From Rheinheimera sp. (GTDB lineage: Bacteria > Pseudomonadota > Gammaproteobacteria > Enterobacterales > Alteromonadaceae), in NCBI RefSeq assembly GCF_020217005.1, contig NZ_JAIWOI010000281.1:1-10000 (forward strand): a stretch of DNA of 10,000 bases, written 5' to 3'. The notes beneath the pieces are model-generated. The model was not told the DNA's origin. It made no database searches and saw only the letters and a list, made by a program, of their open reading frames with translations. Made by a program: the position numbers and the translations under genes. Below, in pieces: positions 1 to 8,073 of the stretch (position 1 is its first letter; the number at the start of each line of letters is the position of its first letter).

Positions 1-2100
1 CTGGAGCGTTTACAGCAAGGCAAGGTGTATGTAGCGGACTATGCCGCTTTGGCGGTGAAGCAATTTTTCCAGTTGGAAACCTTAACAGCGCTGCGTGAAA
101 TGGCGATGAAGCTGGTGATGAGCCATGTCGATGCGCAGTTAAAAACCGAGCAGGATGCCAAAGCCCGTGGCAGTGATTATCTTATTCAGGATAAATTACT
201 GGTGCTGATCTCCAACCGCCGCGATCACGAATACCTGATCCGCATTGGCCGCCGTGTTGCCGAAAAACGTCAGATGCCCTGGGTTGTGGTCTGGGTCGAC
301 ACAGGGCAGATGCAGTATCAGTCGACGCAACAGCGCTTACAGTCGGCTTTTGCTTTGGCACGTGAACTCGGCGCTCAGACCGATATTTTACGTGGCCCTT
401 CTACGTTACAGACCATTTTGCCTTATATCACAGAGCATAGGATTAACGCTGTGTTAGTGGGGGCTGGCACAAAACGCACCATGCAGCCCTGGCGTAAACC
501 TTTGTATCAGCAGCTGATTAATAGCGGTTTGCCGTTAGAAGTTTCAGTGTATCGCTCTGGTGAATCGGCCCAACAAGCCAGAGTGTCAGCGCCCGCTTCA
601 GGCACCTTTGGCCAAAAAGCCGGTTATGCTTTTGGTGCACTTTTTACCGCAGCCGCCAGTGCTTTGGCTTTAGCTTTGGACCAATGGCTGCAAAGTGGCA
701 ATCTGGTGCTGATTTTTGTGTTGGCTGTGGTGCTTTGTGGTCTGAAATACGGCGCCCGCCCTGCTATTTTTACCGCTTTGTTGTCGTTTTTCAGCTTTAA
801 CTTTTTCCTGACCGAACCTTATTTCACCTTTAATGTGAATAAAAACGATGATGTCGCCACGCTGATTTTTATGCTGGTGATAGGTATCACCTGTGGCCCG
901 GCCGCTTCGCGCATCCGGCAGCAATTATTGCTACTGAAAGAAGCCAATCGTTACTCAGAGTTACAACGGGATTTTGCCCAGCAACTGACCGTAATCCATC
1001 AAACCGATGAACTCTGGACTATTTTGGCTACCCAGCTGACCCAAGCGCTGCGCTGCCCTGTACATCTGGTCACCCTTGATCAACAAGAACAACAAATACT
1101 GCCTGCACTAAATCAGCCTTTGCTGACCTTGGATCAGGCGATGATTGATTGGTGCAGACGGCATCAGCAAATGGCAGGGCGTTTCAGCGATACCCTCAAT
1201 GCCAGCCAGTGGAGTGCCCTACCATTAGCAGTGCAAGGTAAAACTATTGCCGTCATAGTGCTGCAGTTTCCCGCTACTGTGCAGGTATTAAGGCCGGACG
1301 ACAGAGATTTAATAGCGACTTTAAGCCAGCAGGCGGTCAGTGTCTGGCAGCGCATTAGTCTGAATACGGAACTGGAGAGCTCAAAACTGAAAGCCGAAAT
1401 GGAGCAATTGCGTTCGGCTTTATTATCCTCTGTGTCGCACGATTTGCGCTCACCGCTCGCTGCTATGATGGGTTCTGCTGAGAGTTTACAGGTGCTGGAC
1501 CAGCAGTTATCCAAAGAAGATCGGAACGAACTGTTAAGCACCATCATGCTGGAAAGTCAGCGGCTGGACCGATATATCCAGAACCTGCTGGATATGACGC
1601 GTTTAGGTCATGGCACCTTAAAGCTGGAACGGGATTGGGTGTCTGTCGCCGATATTATTGGCAGTGCCAAACAACGCTTAAAGCGCTTTTTCCCGCAAGT
1701 GGAAGTGGAATACGAAGCTGCACCGGATTTACCTTTACTTTATGCCCATGCCGCTTTGCTGGAACAAGGGCTGTTTAATATTCTGGAAAATGCGGCTAAA
1801 TATAGCCCTGATGGCGAGCCTGTGCGGGTTTGGGTTAGTCAGCAAGGAAAAGTCTGCCGCATTGAAATTGAAGACAGTGGCCCTGGTATCCCGGAAGCGC
1901 TGCGGGAAAAAGTCTTTGATATGTTTTATGTGGTGGCCGATGGCGACAGTAAAAGGCACAATACCGGCATGGGGCTGGCGATTTGTCGGGGCATGATTGG
2001 AGCGCACGGCGGATCGGTCAAAGCGACCTCAGCCCGAGTGGGCTCTGGCTCACGTTTTATTGTCGAATTGCCTTTGCCTGAAACCCAAGCAGGAGACTAA
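1..2100 (+). CDS. kdpD: Potassium sensor histidine kinase KdpD (5' end outside window)
   Basis: Inner-membrane sensor kinase that responds to potassium limitation or osmotic stress and phosphorylates KdpE to switch on the kdpABC potassium pump. The frame is open from base 1 with KdpD-like residues (LERLQQGKVYVADY), so the GTG at 25 is internal. About 699 codons are present; E. coli KdpD has about 895, so roughly 195 N-terminal residues with the Walker-type motifs lie upstream. Domains in order: end of the KdpD sensor domain; a universal-stress-like domain (about nt 190-555, starting DKLLVLISNRRDHEYL); a cluster of about four membrane segments (about 615-900); a GAF-like region (about 940-1370); a HisKA domain with the phospho-accepting His in SVSHDLRSP (codon 1438-1440); and an ATPase domain with N-box LFNILENAAKYSP (from 1771), G1 EDSGPGIP and G2 GMGLAICRG. 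All key kinase motifs look intact. It ends at TAA 2098-2100, 5 nt before kdpE, so the two are surely co-transcribed. Confidence 0.96.
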   Translation: MERLQQGKVYVADYAALAVKQFFQLETLTALREMAMKLVMSHVDAQLKTEQDAKARGSDYLIQDKLLVLISNRRDHEYLIRIGRRVAEKRQMPWVVVWVDTGQMQYQSTQQRLQSAFALARELGAQTDILRGPSTLQTILPYITEHRINAVLVGAGTKRTMQPWRKPLYQQLINSGLPLEVSVYRSGESAQQARVSAPASGTFGQKAGYAFGALFTAAASALALALDQWLQSGNLVLIFVLAVVLCGLKYGARPAIFTALLSFFSFNFFLTEPYFTFNVNKNDDVATLIFMLVIGITCGPAASRIRQQLLLLKEANRYSELQRDFAQQLTVIHQTDELWTILATQLTQALRCPVHLVTLDQQEQQILPALNQPLLTLDQAMIDWCRRHQQMAGRFSDTLNASQWSALPLAVQGKTIAVIVLQFPATVQVLRPDDRDLIATLSQQAVSVWQRISLNTELESSKLKAEMEQLRSALLSSVSHDLRSPLAAMMGSAESLQVLDQQLSKEDRNELLSTIMLESQRLDRYIQNLLDMTRLGHGTLKLERDWVSVADIIGSAKQRLKRFFPQVEVEYEAAPDLPLLYAHAALLEQGLFNILENAAKYSPDGEPVRVWVSQQGKVCRIEIEDSGPGIPEALREKVFDMFYVVADGDSKRHNTGMGLAICRGMIGAHGGSVKATSARVGSGSRFIVELPLPETQAGD

Positions 2101-2105
2101 GTCTA

Positions 2106-2783
2106 TTGTCCGCCCGAATTCTGGTTGTTGATGACGAAATGCAAATCCGCAAAATGCTGCGGATAGCGTTAAAAAGTGTCGGTTACGAGGTGACTGAAGC
2201 AGATTCAGTCGAATCTGGTCTGGCGGCTTTAGTGCGCCAGCAGCCGGATTTACTGGTGCTGGATTTAGGTTTACCCGATGGTGATGGCCTGGAGTTATTA
2301 AGCGAACTGCGCAGTTTTTCCAAAGTGCCTGTGATTGTTTTGTCAGTACGAAACGGCGACTCCGACAAAATCAAGGCACTGGATATAGGCGCTCAGGATT
2401 ATGTGACTAAACCTTTTAGTGTCGAAGAGTTGCTGGCGCGGGTCAGGGCGCAATTACGCGACCGTTTACCGGATAAAACCCCGGCTGTGCTGGACGATGG
2501 TTATCTGCATATAGACCTCGCCCGCCGTCTGGTGACCTGCAAAGCGGTGGAAGTGGAGTTGACCCCAAAGGAATATGCGGTGCTGGCGACTTTGGCTCAG
2601 CATAGGCAATGTGTGATCACACAAAAACAGCTGCTGGAACAAATCTGGGGTCCAACTCATGGTCAGGACAGCCATTATTTACGTATTGTGATCAGTCACT
2701 TACGACAAAAAATAGGCGACGACCCCACAGAGCCTCGTTATCTAAAGACCGAAGCGGGAATTGGTTATCGCCTTATGCTGTAA
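2106..2783 (+). CDS. kdpE: Response regulator KdpE
   Basis: DNA-binding response regulator of the OmpR/PhoB type that is phosphorylated by KdpD and activates the kdpABC promoter. The 225-residue length matches E. coli KdpE. The receiver domain covers about residues 1-118, with acidic pocket D9/D10, phospho-acceptor D53 in LVLDLGLPDGDG, switch residue S80 and invariant K102 in TKPF. The winged-helix domain covers about 128-225, with the KdpE-typical stretches LTPKEYAVL, QIWGPTHGQDSHYLR and a TEAGIGYRLML ending. The start is TTG at 2106, chosen because AGGAGA at 2091-2096, inside the kdpD end, sits 9 nt upstream and because the protein then begins exactly as family members do (SARILVVDDE). The first in-frame ATG would delete the acidic pocket. 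It converges on the VOC gene across a hairpin element. Confidence 0.96.
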   Translation: MSARILVVDDEMQIRKMLRIALKSVGYEVTEADSVESGLAALVRQQPDLLVLDLGLPDGDGLELLSELRSFSKVPVIVLSVRNGDSDKIKALDIGAQDYVTKPFSVEELLARVRAQLRDRLPDKTPAVLDDGYLHIDLARRLVTCKAVEVELTPKEYAVLATLAQHRQCVITQKQLLEQIWGPTHGQDSHYLRIVISHLRQKIGDDPTEPRYLKTEAGIGYRLML

Positions 2784-2790
2784 AACCCTT

Positions 2791-2894
2791 CGTTCTTGCA
2801 GCCGCAGCTTTGTTGACTGCGGCCGCGAGCCCCAGTCACATAGGTAACTATGCTCCTGGGGTCTCACGTTCTTGTCGCCTCGCTGCAACTGCAA
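2791..2894. repeat. REP-like nested inverted-repeat element between convergent genes
   Basis: The gap between kdpE and the convergent VOC gene holds a nested, mostly imperfect palindrome. Inner hairpin: GAG (2827-2829), CCCCAG (2830-2835), TCA, CATAG (2839-2843), loop GTAA (2844-2847), CTATG (2848-2852), CTC, CTGGGG (2856-2861), unpaired T, CTC (2863-2865). The loop is of the GNRA type when read as RNA on the plus strand. Outer arms: TTGCAG-CC-GCAGC (2796/2797-2808) can pair with GCTGC-AA-CTGCAA (2882-2894). There is also a direct 8-mer, CGTTCTTG, at 2791-2798 and 2867-2874, and a GCGGCCGC palindrome at 2819-2826. The placement between converging stop codons and the internal symmetry resemble dispersed intergenic REP or BIME elements. 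I believe similar CACATAG/CTATGCTCC hairpins are scattered in Alteromonadales genomes, but copy number cannot be judged from one copy. There is no T-run, so it is not a classic intrinsic terminator, though it could block or stabilise transcript ends. Confidence 0.6.
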
Positions 2895-2932
2895 TTACTT
2901 TGGGTTTTGATTTGGTGTGGTGATGTTGGCAA

Positions 2933-3337
2933 TCAACCAGCCACTGCTGCCGGATCCATCCAGAAAAACTCCCAGATATGACCATCTAAATCCAGTACAG
3001 AGCGGCCATACATAAAACCTAAATCCTGCTTTGCATTGATGTCGGCGGTACCACCTGCTTTAGCAGCTGCATTACACACCTGATCCACTGCTGCTTTGTT
3101 ATCACAACTTAAAGCCAGCATCACCTCGCTGCTGCCTGAGTCAGGGATCGGCCTTTGGGTAAAACTTTGCCATTTGGCATGGGTCAGCAGCATGACAAAA
3201 ATATGTTCACTCCAGACCATACAAGCTGCAGTGTCGTCGCTGAACTGCATATTCTGGCTAAAGCCCAGCGCCTGATAAAATTCGATTGCAGCAGCTAAGT
3301 TGCTGCAGGGTAAGTTGACAAAAAGCATTTTGGCCAT
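2933..3337 (-). CDS. VOC-fold (glyoxalase/bleomycin-resistance superfamily) protein
   Basis: Small protein of 134 residues with the two beta-alpha-beta-beta-beta modules of the vicinal oxygen chelate fold. Module one begins MLFVNLPCSNLAAAIEFYQALGF. Module two runs through VMLALSCDNKAAVDQV to the signature LDLDGHIWEFFWMDP near the C-terminus. The open frame extends upstream to 3421, but I chose the ATG at 3337 because AGGAGG (plus-strand 3343-3348) lies 5 nt before it and because the fold starts right there; the extra 28 residues show no domain. The substrate is unknown. Many relatives are loosely named lactoylglutathione lyase or PhnB-like, but by eye only E123 (in DGHIWEFF) matches a glyoxalase I metal ligand, so such a name would be unsafe. 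It is transcribed away from the M2 peptidase terminator, so it probably has its own promoter in 3338-3470. No convincing -35/-10 pair was seen there. Confidence 0.85.
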   Translation of the reverse strand: MAKMLFVNLPCSNLAAAIEFYQALGFSQNMQFSDDTAACMVWSEHIFVMLLTHAKWQSFTQRPIPDSGSSEVMLALSCDNKAAVDQVCNAAAKAGGTADINAKQDLGFMYGRSVLDLDGHIWEFFWMDPAAVAG

Positions 3338-3428
3338 GGGGCCCTCCTGTTGGCTATAAACTGACAATGCCTGTTTCACTATCTCTGTGCTTAGTCGGTT
3401 CAGGTTTATTAAAATCGACAACAGATAA

Positions 3429-3446
3429 GAAATTTTTTTAAATTTC
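3429..3446. repeat. AT-rich perfect inverted repeat upstream of VOC gene
   Basis: GAAATTT (3429-3435), four T, then AAATTTC (3440-3446) form a perfect 7-bp inverted repeat about 90 nt upstream of the VOC start. It could be an upstream promoter element or a regulator site, or simply chance in an AT-rich stretch. No function is claimed. Confidence 0.3.
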
Positions 3447-3465
3447 AGAGCTACTGATGTTTTTT

Positions 3466-3493
3466 AAAAAAAAGGGCAGCTAACGCTACCCTT
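3466..3493 (-). terminator. Intrinsic terminator of the M2 peptidase gene
   Basis: Read on the minus strand, AAGGG-T-AGC, loop GTTA, GCT-G-CCCTT forms a stem of 5+3 pairs with one mismatch (3493 down to 3472). It runs directly into eight T residues (plus-strand A-run 3466-3473, overlapping the stem base). It starts about 20 nt after the stop codon of the peptidase gene. The plus strand has no T-run after the stem, so it works in one direction only. Confidence 0.85.
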
Positions 3494-3512
3494 CAATCCG
3501 ATCAATGTGCTG

Positions 3513-5354
3513 TTACCAGCCGCATTGCCTGCCTTTATTTTGCTCATCCAGCCAGGTTTTTAACGGCGCAAAATAAGCCAGAATGGCACTGGAATCCATT
3601 TCTGGTTTACCTGTTAATTTAGCTAAAGCTTCCTGCCATGGCCGGCTGGAACCCATTTCCAGCATTTCATTCAGTGCAGCTCCTGCTTCTTTGCTGTTGT
3701 AGATAGAACAGCGGTGAATTGCGCCAGTGTCACCGGCTTTTTCACATAAAGCTTTGTGGAACTGGAACTGCAGAATATGAGCGAGGAAATAACGGGTATA
3801 AGGTGTATTGCCTGGCACGTGGTATTTAGCACCAGCGTCAAAGTCGGCTTCAGTACGGGCAACTGGCGCGGCCACACCCTGATACTGTTCACGTAATTTC
3901 CACCAGGCTTCGTTGTATTGCTCTGGTTTCACCTGGCCGGAAAATACCTGCCAGCGCCATTGGTCCACTAATAAACCAAAAGGCAGGAAGGCCACTTTAT
4001 CCAGCGCCAGTTTCAACAATAAACCAATGTCTTTGGACTCGTCCGGAATGTGCTCCAGCAACCCAATTTGTTGCAGGTACTTTGGCGTGACCGATAAGGC
4101 TATGGTGTCACCTATAGCCTCATGGAAACCATCGTTCGCACTTTCCTGATAAAACACCGGTTGGTTTTTATACGCACGTTGATAGAAGTTATGCCCTAGT
4201 TCGTGGTGGATCACCGAAAACTCTTCGCCAGTGCGCTGAATACACATTTTAATACGTAAATCGTCTTTGGCGTCTAAGTCCCAGGCGGAAGCATGGCAGA
4301 CCACATCCCGATCTTTTGGTTGCACAAACAAGGAGCGGGTCCAGAAAGTTTCAGGTAATGGCGCAAAACCCAAAGAGGTGAAAAAGCCTTCAGCTCCTTT
4401 CACCATTTTTAATTCGTCATAACCTTTGTCAGCCAGCAGTTTGGTGACGTCATAACCGGGATCGGCATCAGCTGGTGCAACTACATCATAAATATTGCCC
4501 CAGCTTTGTGCCCACATATTGCCTAACAAATGTGCCGGAATAGGCTTGTTTAAAGGCACTTTGTCGGCACCGTATTTTTCCGACAACTTGGCCCGCACAT
4601 GGCAATGTAAAGCTTCGTATAAAGGTTTGACTGCGCCCCACTGTTTATCCAGTTCCAGCGCAAAGGCGTTGGGGTCCATATCGTATTTCGAACGCCACAT
4701 AGCGCCAGTGTCGGCATAACCCAATTCTTTAGCGCCTTCATTGGCCAGCTCTACCTGCCGGGCATAAATAGATTTCATTGGCGCAGCAGTGTTATGCCAA
4801 CCTGTCCACATTTCCAGTTGTTCGTCGTAGTTACGGGAGCTGGCCATAGTGCTCGACATCTGGCCTAAATCCAGACAGTTATCCGGCGTTTTGCAGTATT
4901 TGCCTTTGCCATACATGGCATTGAGTTTAGCGACAATACCGGATAACTCTTCAGTTTTGGCTTTGTCCTGCGGCGCAGCTAAGGTCAGGGCTTGTTTGAG
5001 TTTGTCCAGTTGACGTCTGGTGTCGTAATCCACTTCAGTGTCATTAAAACGTGCAGCCTGATTCGCTAAACGCACTACCATTTCCGTCAGTTTCTGACCT
5101 GCGGCGGCAGACAAAGCCTCTGTATCTTCGGTGATGAAGTTTGAGGCTATCCAGTCTGCTCGGTTGACTTCAAGCAATAAAGTACTGAATTCCTCGCTGG
5201 CATCCCGCACAAAAGCTTTCGCTTCATCTGCTGTCGCTGCGCTGGCAACAGTTTTGGTTTCCGCAGGCTTTGTAGCTTGTTCGCCACATGAGGTCACTAG
5301 CAAGGCTGAACTGACCAGCAGGGCTGTCAGGCTAAGTTTATAAACAGGTTTCAT
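3513..5354 (-). CDS. M2-family peptidyl-dipeptidase (ACE-like), predicted lipoprotein
   Basis: Zinc metallopeptidase of family M2, the family of angiotensin-converting enzyme, expected to remove C-terminal dipeptides from oligopeptides outside the cytoplasm. It has 613 residues, a usual single-domain length. The N-terminus is a lipoprotein signal (MKPVYKLSLTALLVSSALL) ending in lipobox VTSC, with Cys23 as the lipidated residue. The zinc site is H384-E385-L-G-H388, with third ligand E412 in the M2 hallmark ANDGFHEAIGD. Residues matching ACE substrate and chloride contacts are present: K510, H512, Y519, R521 and Y522 in KYHVPGNTPYTRYF, followed by LQFQFHKALC. It should therefore be active. The ATG at 5354 follows AAGAAGGT by a normal gap. 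The gene ends in a strong terminator and lies 61 nt downstream of the sensor kinase, with no terminator seen between them. Its physiological substrate is unknown; periplasmic peptide breakdown is inference. The Dcp (M3) family is excluded by the M2 motifs. Confidence 0.93.
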   Translation of the reverse strand: MKPVYKLSLTALLVSSALLVTSCGEQATKPAETKTVASAATADEAKAFVRDASEEFSTLLLEVNRADWIASNFITEDTEALSAAAGQKLTEMVVRLANQAARFNDTEVDYDTRRQLDKLKQALTLAAPQDKAKTEELSGIVAKLNAMYGKGKYCKTPDNCLDLGQMSSTMASSRNYDEQLEMWTGWHNTAAPMKSIYARQVELANEGAKELGYADTGAMWRSKYDMDPNAFALELDKQWGAVKPLYEALHCHVRAKLSEKYGADKVPLNKPIPAHLLGNMWAQSWGNIYDVVAPADADPGYDVTKLLADKGYDELKMVKGAEGFFTSLGFAPLPETFWTRSLFVQPKDRDVVCHASAWDLDAKDDLRIKMCIQRTGEEFSVIHHELGHNFYQRAYKNQPVFYQESANDGFHEAIGDTIALSVTPKYLQQIGLLEHIPDESKDIGLLLKLALDKVAFLPFGLLVDQWRWQVFSGQVKPEQYNEAWWKLREQYQGVAAPVARTEADFDAGAKYHVPGNTPYTRYFLAHILQFQFHKALCEKAGDTGAIHRCSIYNSKEAGAALNEMLEMGSSRPWQEALAKLTGKPEMDSSAILAYFAPLKTWLDEQNKGRQCGW

Positions 5355-5399
5355 TGGCTTACCTTCTTGTTATGTAGTTAGGTGGTCACAGCGGTTTAG

Positions 5400-5405
5400 A
5401 GTATA
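5400..5405 (-). promoter_or_regulatory. Possible -10 box for the M2 peptidase gene
   Basis: On the minus strand TATACT (5 of 6 to the sigma70 -10 consensus) lies in the 61-nt gap after the kinase stop codon. It would give a leader of about 40 nt before the peptidase ATG. No good -35 box lies at the right distance, so this is weak. Confidence 0.25.
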
Positions 5406-5415
5406 TACAACAACT

Positions 5416-8073
5416 TTAACTCTGCTCTTGAGGTGTGTTGTGGCGATCGGAAAGCTCATAATATGGAAAGGTCAGGCTAAAACAGGTGCCTTTACCCAAT
5501 TCTGATTCAAAGTCTATATTGCCCTGCATCATTTCGACCAGCGTTTTACTGATATTTAAGCCTAAACCTGACCCCTGATTGCTGCGGCTGTCTGAACTGT
5601 CAGCCTGAGCAAATTTCTGGAAAATTTTGCTACGGAATGATTCGGCTATACCCGCACCCTGATCTTTAACCTGGATCACCAGTTGGCCGTCTTTTAGCTG
5701 GTAACTTAACTTCACCACTGAGTGGCTTGGCGAGAACTTTATGGCATTGGAAATCAAATTCGACAAAATTTGCAGCAAGCGGAATTTATCCTGATACAGA
5801 TAAATCCTGCTTTGCTCCGCTGTGGTCAGCAGATCCAACCGAACCGAATATTTATCTGCATAAGCCTGATTTTGCAGTTTGGCTTCCTGCAATAAAGCAC
5901 CAACTTCAACCTCAACAGGTTGCAGTTTTAACTGACCGAATTCCAGCTTTTCAATGTCAAGAATATCATTGACCAGCCTGGCCAGCCGGTCGGTATTGGT
6001 TTTGGCTATCTGCACCAGTTGTTGGGCCGCGGGCGCTAACTCTCCCACTACACCACCAGCCAATAAACCTAAAGAGCCGTTAATAGAGGTGAGAGGTGTA
6101 CGCAGTTCATGACTGACGGTAGAGATAAACTCGCTTTTCATCCGGTCTATTTTTTTTCGCTCACGCAAGTCATGCAGCATCAGGGTATATAAATGTTTGT
6201 CCGCCGTGTCGACCCGACTTAAGCCCATTTCCAGCGGGATTTGTTGTCCATCCTCACTCAGCCCTGTGACCTCTACTGTCTGTCCCACCCATAAATTCAA
6301 CTGATCTACTGTTAAAGGCTGCAATAACTGATGGTTTTTATGTTCAGGCAAACAGGCAAGCAATTTGCTGATGGGTTGGCGCAACAGACTTTGCATGCCA
6401 TAACCAAACAATAAAGAGGTTTCTTTATTCACTCTTTCTATATGGCCTTGTTGATCCACTATCACTATAGATTCAATAGCGTTATCAAGGATTGAACTGA
6501 GTTCTTTGGTTCGCTGGGTGATCAAATGTTCAATACGGGCCGATCGTCCGGTCAAAACCAGCAGGAAAATGCCCAACAAGCTGCACAACACCAGGCCACC
6601 CGTCAGAACGTACCAGCTTTGTTGGCCAGAATTGAGGTTAAGCATAGTTTTGCTGGGAATTAATGTCAGCTCCAGTGATCTTCCGGCATGGGACCAATGT
6701 TGTGTCCAGGTTAAATAGTTTGCCTGAGCCGGTAAAGCAGGTAATGAACCGTAATAAGCCAGCCCTGTGCCTAAATCTCTGATCTGTAAATGGAACTCAG
6801 TAATGTCGTACTGACTTAAGCTGGTGTCTACCAATTGCTTGGTATCAAAAATACCGCAAATAAAACCACGGATTAGTTTACGTTTGTCTTCGAGGCTGGC
6901 TGGAACCCCTCTTTGGTGATACACAGGGATAAAAAACATTGCGGCGTCTGTACCGGTAACCAGACGAACCGGAGCTGTAATGCTGATACTGCCTGAATCC
7001 CTTGCATATTCCATGGCTTCTTTACGGGCTGGGTCGGCCGCAAAATCCAGCCCAATCAGAGATTTATCGCCAGAGGCAGAGGCCATGAACCTAACCACAC
7101 TATAATCATCCCGCGCAGCGGCTGGTCGGACGCCTGGGTTGGCATATTCTTTAAAGCCCGTTTGCAGCTTGGTCTCCAGCGCGGCCCGTTCTGAATGAGG
7201 AATTTGCTCAATCCAGTCAAAAATCAGTACTCCAGCTTCCTGCCAGGGGTAGCCTTGCAAAAATTGTTGAAACATAGCTTCTGTCACTTCAGGCTGAATG
7301 GCAAACAGCCGTTCGATAGTGCGCATTTGCTGCAGTACTCTGCTGACTCTGAACTGTAAGGTGGCGCTGATTTGTTCTGACTGATCAAAAAACTTTTGCT
7401 GCAGATTCTGACTGTGCTGAAAGCGCGCCAGCACAAACAAAGCAACCACTAGTGCAGTGCAAACCAATAAAGGCAAGCCTACGGTCAGCCAGCGGGAGCG
7501 CCATAAAATCCGGGGTTTAGCAAACAACATAAACATAAGGGGAATGGCAATCATCACCCCAATCATGTCGCCTATCCACCAGGTAAACCAGTTAAGTCCG
7601 GCATTGTCGGACGTCACTATGTCAAACTTACACAAAACCAAGGTAGAGAAGACGGAGCTGATTAAGCAGGCCAAAGGGCCTGCCAGTAAAAACAGCCACA
7701 GGATACTTTTTTCAAAAGTAAGAGCGCTATGAAAATTGGCAAAGCGGCGAACAGACCATAAAGCAAAAGTGACAGTCGCGGTAGTAATAGTGGCCATACT
7801 CAGGCTGAATACGACTTTGTCAGACCAGGTTAAGCTTGGTGGCCAGTCAGGCTGTGCCAGCTTAAACAGCAGTGAGCCGAAAAAAGCGCCCGCCAGCATT
7901 GGGTAGCCCCACAGCAGGGCTGCTGCTATAGCTATGCCTACAGATGGAAATACCGAAGTGGCCATGCCAGGGGCTATCGCCAATAGAATAGCGAGCTGAC
8001 CAAATAAAAAATAGGCAGATGCCAGCAGGAAGATCCGCAACAATGTTAAACCAGGAGCTGAAATTTTAATCAA
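5416..8073 (-). CDS. MASE1-CHASE-PAS hybrid-free sensor histidine kinase
   Basis: Membrane sensor kinase with no receiver domain, about 885 residues. Numbering here is from the TTG at 8073. Residues 1-218 form about eight membrane helices of MASE1 type, with the signature WWIGDMIGV at 165-173. About 220-480 is a periplasmic CHASE domain (GVLIFDWIEQIPHSERAALE, a DFAADPARKEAMEYARDSG stretch, AMFFIPVYH). A further helix lies near 483-503. PAS covers about 526-635 and HisKA follows, with phospho-accepting H655 in STVSHELRTPL. The ATPase domain has N776 in NLISNAIKFSP, G1 VKDQGAGI and G2 GSGLGLNISK. CHASE domains bind small ligands; which one is unknown here. Start: the frame opens just above 8115, where a TTG has AAGG only 2 nt away. 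The TTG at 8073 has GGTGAAG 8 nt upstream (8082-8088), so I prefer it; no early ATG exists. No response regulator gene is adjacent, so its partner is elsewhere. Confidence 0.9.
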   Translation of the reverse strand: MIKISAPGLTLLRIFLLASAYFLFGQLAILLAIAPGMATSVFPSVGIAIAAALLWGYPMLAGAFFGSLLFKLAQPDWPPSLTWSDKVVFSLSMATITTATVTFALWSVRRFANFHSALTFEKSILWLFLLAGPLACLISSVFSTLVLCKFDIVTSDNAGLNWFTWWIGDMIGVMIAIPLMFMLFAKPRILWRSRWLTVGLPLLVCTALVVALFVLARFQHSQNLQQKFFDQSEQISATLQFRVSRVLQQMRTIERLFAIQPEVTEAMFQQFLQGYPWQEAGVLIFDWIEQIPHSERAALETKLQTGFKEYANPGVRPAAARDDYSVVRFMASASGDKSLIGLDFAADPARKEAMEYARDSGSISITAPVRLVTGTDAAMFFIPVYHQRGVPASLEDKRKLIRGFICGIFDTKQLVDTSLSQYDITEFHLQIRDLGTGLAYYGSLPALPAQANYLTWTQHWSHAGRSLELTLIPSKTMLNLNSGQQSWYVLTGGLVLCSLLGIFLLVLTGRSARIEHLITQRTKELSSILDNAIESIVIVDQQGHIERVNKETSLLFGYGMQSLLRQPISKLLACLPEHKNHQLLQPLTVDQLNLWVGQTVEVTGLSEDGQQIPLEMGLSRVDTADKHLYTLMLHDLRERKKIDRMKSEFISTVSHELRTPLTSINGSLGLLAGGVVGELAPAAQQLVQIAKTNTDRLARLVNDILDIEKLEFGQLKLQPVEVEVGALLQEAKLQNQAYADKYSVRLDLLTTAEQSRIYLYQDKFRLLQILSNLISNAIKFSPSHSVVKLSYQLKDGQLVIQVKDQGAGIAESFRSKIFQKFAQADSSDSRSNQGSGLGLNISKTLVEMMQGNIDFESELGKGTCFSLTFPYYELSDRHNTPQEQS

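Noticed and set aside
25..2100. GTG at 25 as the start of kdpD
   Set aside because: The frame is open to base 1 and the eight codons before the GTG continue the KdpD family pattern, so the gene begins outside the window.
2819..2826. GCGGCCGC palindrome as an independent regulatory site
   Set aside because: It falls inside the nested repeat element and is better explained as part of it.
2609..2923. Open frame of 104 codons overlapping the kdpE end and the hairpin element
   Set aside because: It is in a different frame from kdpE over most of its length, then reads through the inverted-repeat element, and has no recognisable domain.
3338..3421. 28-residue N-terminal extension of the VOC protein
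   Set aside because: A clear AGGAGG lies 5 nt before the ATG at 3337, and the fold begins there; the extension looks like leader or intergenic sequence.
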